Assembly (NCBI RefSeq): GCF_010731775.1
Contig: NZ_AP022590.1
Span: 5,518,001-5,582,000 of the forward strand
DNA length: 64,000 bases
Source of the DNA: Mycobacterium mantenii
Lineage (GTDB): Bacteria > Actinomycetota > Actinomycetes > Mycobacteriales > Mycobacteriaceae
Direction of reading: 5' to 3'
The notes beneath the pieces are model-generated. The model did not search any database, was not told the DNA's origin, and was given only the letters and a program-made list of their open reading frames with translations. Both the position numbers and the translations under genes were made by a program. Shown here piece after piece: positions 21,973 through 30,762 of this stretch; position 1 is the stretch's first letter; the number at the start of each line of letters is the position of its first letter.

Positions 21973-22006
21973 GGCCAAATGTAAACCTCGTTGGGGAGGC
22001 CTAAAT

Positions 22007-23032
22007 ATGGCTAGGACGCGATTAGTCCGGCGTTGGCGAAGCAACATGGAAGTGCGCGACGACGCCGAATACGTCAACATGCTTGCCACCCTGTCCGAGG
22101 GGTCGGTGCGGCGTAATTTCAATCCGTACACCGATATCGATTGGGAGTCACCAGAATTCGCCGTCACGGAAAACGATCCGCGGTGGATCCTGCCGACGAC
22201 CGATCCGCTGGGTCGCCATCCCTGGTATCTGGCGCAGTCGGACGAGCGCAAGATCAAGATCGGGATGTGGCGCCAGGCCAACGTGGCCAAGGTGGGTCTG
22301 CACTTCGAGTCCATCCTGATCCGGGGCCTGATGAACTACACGTTCTGGGTGCCCAACGGGTCGCCGGAATACCGGTATTGCCTGCACGAGTCGGTTGAAG
22401 AGTGCAACCACACCATGATGTTCCAAGAGATGGTGAACCGCATCGGCGCCGACGTGCCGGGCATGCCGCGAATCCTCAAGTGGCTCTCGCCGTTGGTGCC
22501 GCTGGTGGCCGGCCCGCTGCCGGTCGCATTCTTCATCGGGGTGCTCGCCGGCGAGGAGCCGATCGACCACACGCAGAAAAACGTTCTGCGCGAAGGCAAG
22601 TCGCTGCACCCCATCATGGAGCGGGTAATGGCCATCCACGTGGCCGAGGAGGCCCGACACATCTCGTTCGCCCACGAATTCCTGCGCAAGCGGGTGCCGG
22701 AATTGACCAAGAGGCAACGATTCTGGACCGCGCTGTATCTGCCGCTGACCATGAAGGCGCTGTGTCGCGCAATCGTGGTGCCGCCCAAGGCGTTCTGGCA
22801 GGAGTTCGACATCCCGCGTGACGTCAAAAAGGAACTGTTCTTCCGGTCGCCGGAATCGCGTAAGTGGCTCAGTGACATGTTCGGTGATGTGCGGATGCTG
22901 GCCTACGACACCGGCCTGATGGACACGCGCTCCGCGCGGTTGATGTGGCGGTTGTGCAGGATCAACGGCAAGCCGTCGCGGTACCGCAGCGAGCCGCAGC
23001 GCCAGCACCTGGCCGCGGTCCCCGCCGCGTAA
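22007..23032 (+). CDS. AurF-like diiron oxygenase, Rv0885 homologue
   Basis: A 341-residue ferritin-like protein of the para-aminobenzoate N-oxygenase (AurF) family. Diiron-ligand helices are visible: ESVEECNHTMMFQEM and HVAEEARHISFAHEFL supply the Glu and His residues. The middle (LVPLVAGPLPVAFFIGVLAG) is hydrophobic. GGGGAGGCC precedes the ATG. fprB, a ferredoxin-reductase fusion, begins 17 bases downstream and is an obvious candidate electron donor. Substrate unknown. Confidence 0.9.
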   Translation: MARTRLVRRWRSNMEVRDDAEYVNMLATLSEGSVRRNFNPYTDIDWESPEFAVTENDPRWILPTTDPLGRHPWYLAQSDERKIKIGMWRQANVAKVGLHFESILIRGLMNYTFWVPNGSPEYRYCLHESVEECNHTMMFQEMVNRIGADVPGMPRILKWLSPLVPLVAGPLPVAFFIGVLAGEEPIDHTQKNVLREGKSLHPIMERVMAIHVAEEARHISFAHEFLRKRVPELTKRQRFWTALYLPLTMKALCRAIVVPPKAFWQEFDIPRDVKKELFFRSPESRKWLSDMFGDVRMLAYDTGLMDTRSARLMWRLCRINGKPSRYRSEPQRQHLAAVPAA

Positions 23033-23049
23033 CCACTGCGAGTTCCTCT

Positions 23050-24738
23050 ATGCCGCACGTTATTACCCAGTCGTGCTGTAACGACGGGTCCTGTGTTTTC
23101 GCGTGCCCGGTGAATTGCATTCACCCGACACCGGATGAGCCCGGCTTCGCCACCTCGGAGATGCTTTACATCGATCCGGTGGCGTGCGTCGACTGTGGTG
23201 CCTGCGTGAGCGCATGCCCCGTCGGCGCGATCGCGCCCGACAGCCGGCTGGACGTCAAGCAGCTGCCCTTCATCGAGATCAATGCGTCCTTCTATCCGGA
23301 CCGGCCGAAGGACGAGAAGCTGCCGCCGACGTCAAAGCTGGCATCGGTGATCCCGGCCGCGAAGGTGCACGCCCGTCGTACGCCGTTGACGGTGGCCATC
23401 GTCGGATCGGGGCCGGCGGCGATGTATGCCGCCGACGAACTGCTGACTCAGCACGGCGTGCGCGTCAACGTCTTTGAGAAGCTGCCTACCCCTTACGGTT
23501 TGGTGCGCGCGGGGGTGGCCCCCGATCACCAGAACACCAAGCGGGTCACCCGGCTGTTCGACAAGGTGGCCGGTGATCGGCGGTTCCGGTTCTATCTCAA
23601 CGTCGAGGTCGGCAAGCAGCTGAGCCACGCCGACCTGTTGGCTCACCACCACGCCGTGCTGTACGCCGTCGGCGCACCCGATGACCGCCGCCTGGACATC
23701 GAGGGCATGGGCCTGCCCGGGACCGGAACGGCAACCGAATTGGTCGCATGGATCAACGGGCATCCCGATTTCACCGATTTGCCAGTCGATCTCAGCCACG
23801 AGCGGGCGGTGATCGTCGGCAACGGCAACGTCGCCCTCGATGTCGCCCGGTTGCTCACCGCGGATCCCGACGACCTGGCTCGCACCGACATCGCCGACCA
23901 CGCGCTGGCGGCCTTTCGGGCCTCGGCGGTGCGTGAGGTGGTGATCGCCGCCCGGCGCGGACCCGCCCAGTCGGCGTTCACGCTGCCGGAGCTGATCGGG
24001 CTTACCGGCAGCTCCGAAGTGGTGCTCAGCGCGGCCGACCACCAGCTGGTGGCCGCCGACCTCGCGACCGCTTCGGACGCGTTGACCAAGCGCAAGCTGG
24101 AAATCTTGAGCACGCTCGGCGACGATTCGGCGCCGTCCTCGCGCCCGAGGATCAGGCTGGCGTATCGGCTCACCCCGAGCAGGGTGCTGGGGGACCAGCG
24201 CGCCACCGGTATGGAGTTCTCGGTCACCGGCACCGACGAAACGCGCCTGCTGGAAACGGGTATGGTGCTGACGTCGATCGGCTACCGCGGCAAGCCGATT
24301 CGCGATCTTCCTTACGACGAGTCGTCGGCCGTCGTGCCGAACGACGCGGGTCGCGTCGTCGATCCCGCCTCCGGTGAACCGGTGCGCGGCGCCTATGTCG
24401 CGGGCTGGATCAAGCGGGGGCCTAGCGGGTTCATCGGCACCAACAAGTCCTGCTCATTGCAGACCGTGCAGGCCCTGGTCGCCGATTTCAACTCCGGCAA
24501 GCTGACCGATCCGGCGGCCAAACCCGAGGAGCTGGCCAGCCTGGTGCGCGCCCGTCAGCCCGACGCGATCGACGCGGCGGGATGGCGCGCCATCGACGCC
24601 GCCGAGATCGCGCGCGGCAGCGACGGCGGGCGGCCCCGCAACAAGTTCACCGACGTCTCCGCCATGCTCGCGGCCGCCGCCACCGCGCAGCTGGCGCCGC
24701 CACCGCGACGCCGGCTGCTTGATCGGCTGCTCGGCTAG
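23050..24738 (+). CDS. fprB: Ferredoxin/ferredoxin-NADP reductase fusion FprB
   Basis: A 562-residue electron-transfer flavoprotein. Residues 1-75 form a 7Fe-type ferredoxin with cysteine sets CCNDGSCVFACPVNC and CVDCGACVSACPVG. The rest is an adrenodoxin-reductase-like NADPH:ferredoxin reductase with FAD motif VGSGPAAMYAADELL, NADP motif VGNGNVALDVAR, and the conserved GWIKRGPSGFIGTNK. It directly follows the AurF-like gene, suggesting a shared transcript and perhaps a shared redox task. Orthologue of Rv0886. Confidence 0.96.
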   Translation: MPHVITQSCCNDGSCVFACPVNCIHPTPDEPGFATSEMLYIDPVACVDCGACVSACPVGAIAPDSRLDVKQLPFIEINASFYPDRPKDEKLPPTSKLASVIPAAKVHARRTPLTVAIVGSGPAAMYAADELLTQHGVRVNVFEKLPTPYGLVRAGVAPDHQNTKRVTRLFDKVAGDRRFRFYLNVEVGKQLSHADLLAHHHAVLYAVGAPDDRRLDIEGMGLPGTGTATELVAWINGHPDFTDLPVDLSHERAVIVGNGNVALDVARLLTADPDDLARTDIADHALAAFRASAVREVVIAARRGPAQSAFTLPELIGLTGSSEVVLSAADHQLVAADLATASDALTKRKLEILSTLGDDSAPSSRPRIRLAYRLTPSRVLGDQRATGMEFSVTGTDETRLLETGMVLTSIGYRGKPIRDLPYDESSAVVPNDAGRVVDPASGEPVRGAYVAGWIKRGPSGFIGTNKSCSLQTVQALVADFNSGKLTDPAAKPEELASLVRARQPDAIDAAGWRAIDAAEIARGSDGGRPRNKFTDVSAMLAAAATAQLAPPPRRRLLDRLLG

Positions 24739-24746
24739 TCCCGATG

Positions 24747-24866
24747 GTGGCGATCCGCCGCGCCCGGCTACGAGCTGTGGTGGCGACCCGCCGACCCGGC
24801 TACGCCGCGCTTGCGATCGCCACGGCCGCGCTTGCGATCGCGACGGCCGCGCTCGCGATCGCCACT
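24747..24866. repeat. Compound palindromic repeat between fprB and the VOC gene
   Basis: Two copies of GTGGCGAYCCGCCG followed by a CCCGGCTACG-like end (from about 24747 and 24779) are followed by three 21-base copies of the complement arm (GCCGCGCTTGCGATCGC type, about 24803-24865). The arms match those of the repeat at 19638-19749, so both belong to one element family, here with multiplied arms. It lies between converging genes and reaches the VOC stop codon. Reading frames across it are artefacts. Confidence 0.8.
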
Positions 24867-25323
24867 AACCGGCTCCCTGCCCGGCCATCGCCGCCGAGAT
24901 CTCTTCCATGCTGACCTCGCGTACCGGCTGCCCCAGCGACCAGTGGTGGCCGAACGGGTCGGCGACCACGCCGTAGCGGTCGCCCCAGAACTGGTCTGCC
25001 AACGGGGTCACCACGGTGGCACCGGCATCCAGCGCGCGCTGGAAGCTGGCGTCGACGTCGGTGACCGTCAGGTGGATCGTCACCGGGGTGCCGCCCAGCG
25101 ATGTCGGCGTCATCGACTTGCCGCCACACACTTCCGGGAAGTCGTCGTTGAGCATCACCGTGAAGCCGTTGATGCGCACCGCGGCGTGCACCAGTTTGCC
25201 GTCGGGACGCGGCACGCGCCCCATTTCCTGGGCCCCAAAGGCCTGGACGTAGAAGTCGATTGCCGCGGCGGCATCGTCGACCACCAGGTGCGGGGACAGT
25301 GCGGGTTCGATGTTGATCGCCAT
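24865..25323 (-). CDS. VOC-superfamily (glyoxalase-like) protein, Rv0887c homologue
   Basis: A 152-residue PhnB-like vicinal oxygen chelate protein: beta-alpha-beta-beta-beta units with LVVDDAAAAIDFYVQAFGA in the first half and ADPFGHHWSLGQ in the second, the latter a usual metal or substrate region. The ATG at 25323 gives the same length as Rv0887c. Its 3' end abuts the compound palindromic repeat. Substrate unknown. Confidence 0.88.
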   Translation of the reverse strand: MAINIEPALSPHLVVDDAAAAIDFYVQAFGAQEMGRVPRPDGKLVHAAVRINGFTVMLNDDFPEVCGGKSMTPTSLGGTPVTIHLTVTDVDASFQRALDAGATVVTPLADQFWGDRYGVVADPFGHHWSLGQPVREVSMEEISAAMAGQGAG

Positions 25324-25418
25324 GTTGGTTCTCCTTGTGTCGCGTTCGCCCCGTGAGGGATCACAAGTATTGACCGGACGCCGCGGCAATTCTCATCGCG
25401 CCGCCCCGAACTAGTTCG

Positions 25419-25934
25419 TCACACCGGGTTGAAGCTGTTGATCAGCCAGTGTCCCTGCACCTTGGCGAGGCCGACCCGCACCGAGCTGGAGGTGGCCGCC
25501 GGCGCGGGTTGATCCGCCGACGTCGTCGTCTGGGTGACGAAGACGAGGATGGCCGCCGCATCGGTGGACAAGGTTTCCACCCCGGCGCGCGGGACGGTGG
25601 CCTTGGTGGTCACCCGCTTCTGCCGCGCGGCGGGCGCGACGACCTGGCTGGTGAACTGCCGGTAATAGGCGAGGAAGTCGCCGGTCAGCATCGCGCTGGC
25701 GGCGTTGAAGTCCTGGTCGAGGGTGTCCGGTGTGTAGCTCAGCAACTTGACCGTCCCGGTGCTCGCGGCCCGGGTGGCCGCCTGGCGATCGGCGAATTGG
25801 TCCGCCACCGGCGGCGGTTGCTGACTCTTGAGCCGCATTTCCCGAACGCCCAATGCCGTCACGGCCAGTGTGGTGACAGTGAGGACGACAACGACCGCCC
25901 ACCACGCGATGCGCCCCAGCAGCCCGGACCTCAT
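25419..25934 (-). CDS. Mce-associated-type membrane protein
   Basis: A 171-residue protein with an N-terminal membrane anchor (about 8-30) and an NTF2-like extracytoplasmic domain of the kind found in Mce-associated proteins (DFNAASAMLTGDFLAYYRQF). Its ATG overlaps the stop of the kinase gene (ATGA). The kinase carries a related extracytoplasmic domain, so the two products may pair. No mce operon is nearby. H37Rv has Rv0888 here instead. Confidence 0.8.
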   Translation of the reverse strand: MRSGLLGRIAWWAVVVVLTVTTLAVTALGVREMRLKSQQPPPVADQFADRQAATRAASTGTVKLLSYTPDTLDQDFNAASAMLTGDFLAYYRQFTSQVVAPAARQKRVTTKATVPRAGVETLSTDAAAILVFVTQTTTSADQPAPAATSSSVRVGLAKVQGHWLINSFNPV

Positions 25935-27394
25935 GACACGAATTCCACTTTGGACACCTTGTAGGTGGCACCGACCTGCTCGACCCGCAGCTCCAACCGC
26001 CACTTTCGCGGGTCTTGCGTCGCGCCCGCCTTGTTGGTGACGTTGGAGGTCGCGGCGACCAGGACCTGCGCCTTGGTGCCGCTGATCGACTCGAGTGCCG
26101 CGGCGTTCACGCTCCCTTGGGTCGACACATTGGAATCCACGACGGTCTTGAGGAAGTCGTTGCGCGACTTCGCAAAGTCGTCGTGGAATTCGCCGATCGA
26201 TCCGTCGAGGAGGCGTTGGATGTCGCTGTCGGCGGACTGCGGGCTCAGGCTGCTGAGCCAGCCGGCGAACTGTTTGGCGTAGTCGACGTACGGCTGCCAC
26301 TGGGGTGCGGCGGTCGACGGCTGTGGCCGCGGACGCAACACTTGCGTCCCGGTGAACGCGCCGGCGCCCAGCAACACGACCGTGAGCACCAGCGGCACCA
26401 GGACGGCCGCGAGCACTCGTCGTCGCGGCGCCGGTCCCGGATACGGCGGCATGGGAGGCATCGCGGGCCAGGGGCCGGCCGTCAGAATCGGCGGCGCACC
26501 CATCGCCTGCGGGCCCGCCGGCCACGGCGTGGTCGTTGGATTCCACTGCACGCCAGCGGCATTGATCGACTCGCTGAGGGCTCGAGCAAAGTCGACGCAC
26601 CGCGAAAAGCGTTGCGCCGGATCCTTGCTCATCGCTTTCGACAGCACCGGGTCGAGCGGCGCCAGATCGGGGCGTCGGTGCGCCAGCAGCGGTGCCGGCG
26701 CGTTGAGATGGTTGGCGACGACCGCAGCCGGGCCGGTGTCGGCGTACGGAGCGACACCGGTCAGCAAGTGAAAGGCCGTGGCGGCCAGGGCGTATTGATC
26801 GGCCCGCCCGTCGAGGGGACCGCCCATCAGCTGTTCTGGCGCGGCGTAGCTGGCCAGGCCGGCGGCGCCGGTCGACGTTGAACCGCTGATGGCATCCGTG
26901 TAGCGGGCAATGCCGAAGTCGGCCAACAGGATTCGGCGTGGCTCCGAATCGGATTGCGTCAGCAGAATTTTCCCGGGTTTGACATCGCGGTGCACGATTC
27001 CACGTCGGTGACCGTGGTCGAGTGCGTCCGCGACGGCCGTGACGATCTCCAGCACGTCGCGTGCGGCCATGCCGTAGGGGTGCCGTTCGCGCAGCAAGCG
27101 TCCGGCGTCGGTGCCCTGTGCGTAATCCATCGCAATCCAGAGCCGGCCGTCGAATTCGCCGCGGTCGTGTAGGGCAACGATATTGGGATGCCGCAGCGTG
27201 GCCGCCAGGTCCGCGTCCCGGTCGAACCCCTGCCGGAAGTCCGCGTCACCGGTCAACGAGGCGGGCAGCACCTTCAGCGCGTCCAGTCGCGGCAATCGTG
27301 GATGCCGCGCCACGTATACGTCGCCCGTCGCGCTCGAGCCGAGTAGACCCTCAATGGTGTAGCCGGCGAAGACGGCGCCATTCCCCAAGGGCAT
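25931..27394 (-). CDS. PknF-like membrane Ser/Thr kinase with Mce-associated-type sensor domain; altered catalytic loop
   Basis: A 487-residue protein: kinase domain (about 10-275), Pro-rich linker, one membrane helix (about 316-340), and an extracytoplasmic NTF2/Mce-associated-like domain. The ATP lysine (Lys41), HRD Asp137 and DFG Asp159 are present. The loop reads HRDVKPGKILL, with Lys142 where active kinases have Asn, and the glycine loop is degenerate (GSSATGDV in place of GSGGMGEV). The kinase half closely resembles PknF. It may be a weak or pseudo-kinase acting through its partner gene. No clear H37Rv counterpart at this locus. Confidence 0.87.
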   Translation of the reverse strand: MPLGNGAVFAGYTIEGLLGSSATGDVYVARHPRLPRLDALKVLPASLTGDADFRQGFDRDADLAATLRHPNIVALHDRGEFDGRLWIAMDYAQGTDAGRLLRERHPYGMAARDVLEIVTAVADALDHGHRRGIVHRDVKPGKILLTQSDSEPRRILLADFGIARYTDAISGSTSTGAAGLASYAAPEQLMGGPLDGRADQYALAATAFHLLTGVAPYADTGPAAVVANHLNAPAPLLAHRRPDLAPLDPVLSKAMSKDPAQRFSRCVDFARALSESINAAGVQWNPTTTPWPAGPQAMGAPPILTAGPWPAMPPMPPYPGPAPRRRVLAAVLVPLVLTVVLLGAGAFTGTQVLRPRPQPSTAAPQWQPYVDYAKQFAGWLSSLSPQSADSDIQRLLDGSIGEFHDDFAKSRNDFLKTVVDSNVSTQGSVNAAALESISGTKAQVLVAATSNVTNKAGATQDPRKWRLELRVEQVGATYKVSKVEFVS

Positions 27395-27446
27395 GGGGCG
27401 ATCCTACTGAGTGATCACCAAAAAGTTTGGGTCCCGACGCCGCGGC

Positions 27447-28571
27447 TCAGGCGTTGGTGAGACTGCGGTCCCAGCCCTCGACGGCTTCCGGTTTGCGCGG
27501 GCTGGGGCCCACGTAGATCGCGGACGGGCGGACCAGCTTGCCGAGCCGTTTCTGCTCGAGGATGTGTGCGCACCATCCGGCGGTACGTCCACAGGTGAAC
27601 ATCGCCGGCATCATGTTGGCCGGTACTCGGGCGAAGTCCAGCATCACCGCGGCCCAGAACTCGACGTTCGTCTCGATGGCCCGGTCCGGACGGCGCTCGC
27701 GCAGCTCGGCCAGGGCCGCCTGCTCCAGCGCGACGGCGACCTCGTGGCGCGGCGCGCCCAGCCGCTCGGCGGTAGCGCGCAACACCCGTGCCCGCGGGTC
27801 CTCCGCGCGGTACACCCGGTGCCCGAAGCCCATCAGCTTGTCCCCGCTGTCCAGGATCTTCTTGACCAGGCCGCGCGCGTCACCGGTGCGCTCGACCTCT
27901 TCGAGCATCGGCAGCACCCGCGCCGGGGCACCGCCGTGCAGCGGGCCGCTCATCGCCCCGATCGCCCCGGACAACGCCGCCGCCACGTCGGCGCCGGTCG
28001 AGGCGATCACCCGCGCGGTGAACGTCGAGGCGTTCATGCCGTGCTCGGCGGCCGAGACCCAATAGGCGTCGATCGCTTCGATGTGCCGTGGGTCCGGCTC
28101 GCCCTGCCACCGCGTCATGAAACGGGCAGTCACCGTTTCGCATTCGTCAATGATCCGCTGCGGCACCGCGGGCTGGTAAATGCCGCGGGCCGACTGCGCG
28201 ACGTAGGACAGCGCCATCACCGATGCCCGGGCCAGTTGGTCGCGGGCGGTGGCGCCGTCGGTGTCCAGCAGCGGCTTGTACCCCCAGATCGGGGCCAGCA
28301 TCGCCAGGCCCGCCTGCACGTCGACGCGCACGTCGCCCGTGTGGATGGGCAGCGGGAAGGGCTCGGCGGGCGGCAGCCCGTGGCCGAACTTGCCGTCGAC
28401 CAGCAATGCCCACACGTCGCCGAAGGTGACCTGCTGGGTCACCAGGTCTTCGATGTCGACACCGCGATAGCGCAATGCGCCGCCGTCTTTATCCGGTTCG
28501 GCAATTTCGGTGGTGAAGGCGACCACGCCCTCGAGGCCGGGGACAAAGTCTTCGGGGACCACAGCAGTCAT
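27447..28571 (-). CDS. citA: Citrate synthase 2
   Basis: A 374-residue type II citrate synthase condensing acetyl-CoA and oxaloacetate. Catalytic elements are present: SAAEHGMNASTFTAR, SGPLHGGAPA and [15 protein letters not shown], carrying the three catalytic His/Asp positions. The ATG at 28571 gives the family length. It diverges from pdxH across a strong palindrome. A second citrate synthase, gltA2, lies nearby. Orthologue of Rv0889c. Confidence 0.95.
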   Translation of the reverse strand: MTAVVPEDFVPGLEGVVAFTTEIAEPDKDGGALRYRGVDIEDLVTQQVTFGDVWALLVDGKFGHGLPPAEPFPLPIHTGDVRVDVQAGLAMLAPIWGYKPLLDTDGATARDQLARASVMALSYVAQSARGIYQPAVPQRIIDECETVTARFMTRWQGEPDPRHIEAIDAYWVSAAEHGMNASTFTARVIASTGADVAAALSGAIGAMSGPLHGGAPARVLPMLEEVERTGDARGLVKKILDSGDKLMGFGHRVYRAEDPRARVLRATAERLGAPRHEVAVALEQAALAELRERRPDRAIETNVEFWAAVMLDFARVPANMMPAMFTCGRTAGWCAHILEQKRLGKLVRPSAIYVGPSPRKPEAVEGWDRSLTNA

Positions 28572-28598
28572 GGGAAAATTCTCGCACCCCATGATCGG

Positions 28599-28639
28599 GT
28601 CGACGCTACCGGCCGGTAGCAAGCGCCGGTAGCGTTGAC
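28599..28639. promoter_or_regulatory. Nested palindrome in the citA-pdxH divergent promoter
   Basis: Outer arms GTCGACGCTACCGG (28599-28612) and CCGGTAGCGTTGAC (28626-28639) are complementary at 13 of 14 positions. Inside lies a perfect 16-base palindrome, GCTACCGGCCGGTAGC (28605-28620). GCTACCGG therefore occurs three times, counting both orientations. The site touches the pdxH start region and is 28 bases from the citA start, well placed to regulate both. The regulator is unknown. Confidence 0.6.
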
Positions 28640-28642
28640 GCG

Positions 28643-29305
28643 ATGGCAGGACCACAAGGCGAGCACCTGCAACGGATGCGGGTGGAATACGGCTCGGTGG
28701 AAAAAGACGGCAGTCCAGACCTCGACGCGGATTGGCTCAGCGACGGCTGGGTTCCGTTGTTGCGCAAGTGGATCGACGACGCCGAGCGGTCGGGCGTGCC
28801 TGAGCCCAACGCGTTGGTGCTGGCCACCGTCACCGCCGATGGCAGGCCGGCGAGCCGATCGGTGTTGTGCAAGAGCGTGGACGAGACCGGGATCACTTTC
28901 TTCACCAACTATGACTCAGCCAAAGGAGACGATCTGGCGGCGACGCCATACGCCTCGGCGACGTTTCCCTGGTATCAGCTCGGCCGTCAGGTCCACGTCC
29001 GCGGCCCGGTGCGCAAGGTCGCCGCGCAGGCCACCGAGGACTACTGGTCCAAGCGGCCGCGCGGGTCGCAACTGGGGGCCTGGGCGTCGCACCAATCGCA
29101 ACCGATCGCGTCCCGGGCGGCCCTGCTCGAGCAGCTGGGTGAGGTGACCGCCCGCTTCGCCGACCGCGAGCAGGTTCCGGTCCCGCCGGGCTGGGGCGGC
29201 TACCTCATCGCCCCGGAGGTGGTTGAGTTTTGGCAGGGCCGGGAAAATCGACTCCATAACCGCATCCGCGTCACCGGAGATCGGGTGGAGCGCCTGCAGC
29301 CCTAA
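28643..29305 (+). CDS. pdxH: Pyridoxamine 5'-phosphate oxidase
   Basis: A 220-residue FMN enzyme that oxidises pyridoxine or pyridoxamine 5'-phosphate to pyridoxal phosphate. FMN and substrate motifs are clear: [36 protein letters not shown], and the C-terminal [15 protein letters not shown] with terminal RLQP. No ribosome-binding site is visible ahead of the ATG, because the divergent palindrome ends four bases upstream. In H37Rv pdxH is elsewhere (Rv2607); Rv0890c-Rv0895 occupy this interval there. Confidence 0.94.
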   Translation: MAGPQGEHLQRMRVEYGSVEKDGSPDLDADWLSDGWVPLLRKWIDDAERSGVPEPNALVLATVTADGRPASRSVLCKSVDETGITFFTNYDSAKGDDLAATPYASATFPWYQLGRQVHVRGPVRKVAAQATEDYWSKRPRGSQLGAWASHQSQPIASRAALLEQLGEVTARFADREQVPVPPGWGGYLIAPEVVEFWQGRENRLHNRIRVTGDRVERLQP

Positions 29306-29463
29306 CCCGCTGATGATGTACGTTGCGCGGCGGCGTGACCGGACCGATTGCTGGCGTGACCAGCGGACTCGACCCCGGGCAGGCGCCTCATCGTCGTAAC
29401 GACTACCTTCAGCAGTAAGCACCAAGTCAGCAGCCATATCAGCCAGAGCGCAAAGGGGTTCTC

Positions 29464-30762
<1,299 letters not shown>

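Noticed and set aside
24800..25129. A minus-strand frame ending in Ile-Ala-Ser-Ala-Ala-Val repeats
   Set aside because: The repeats are translations of the palindromic repeat element, and the rest overlaps the VOC gene in another frame.
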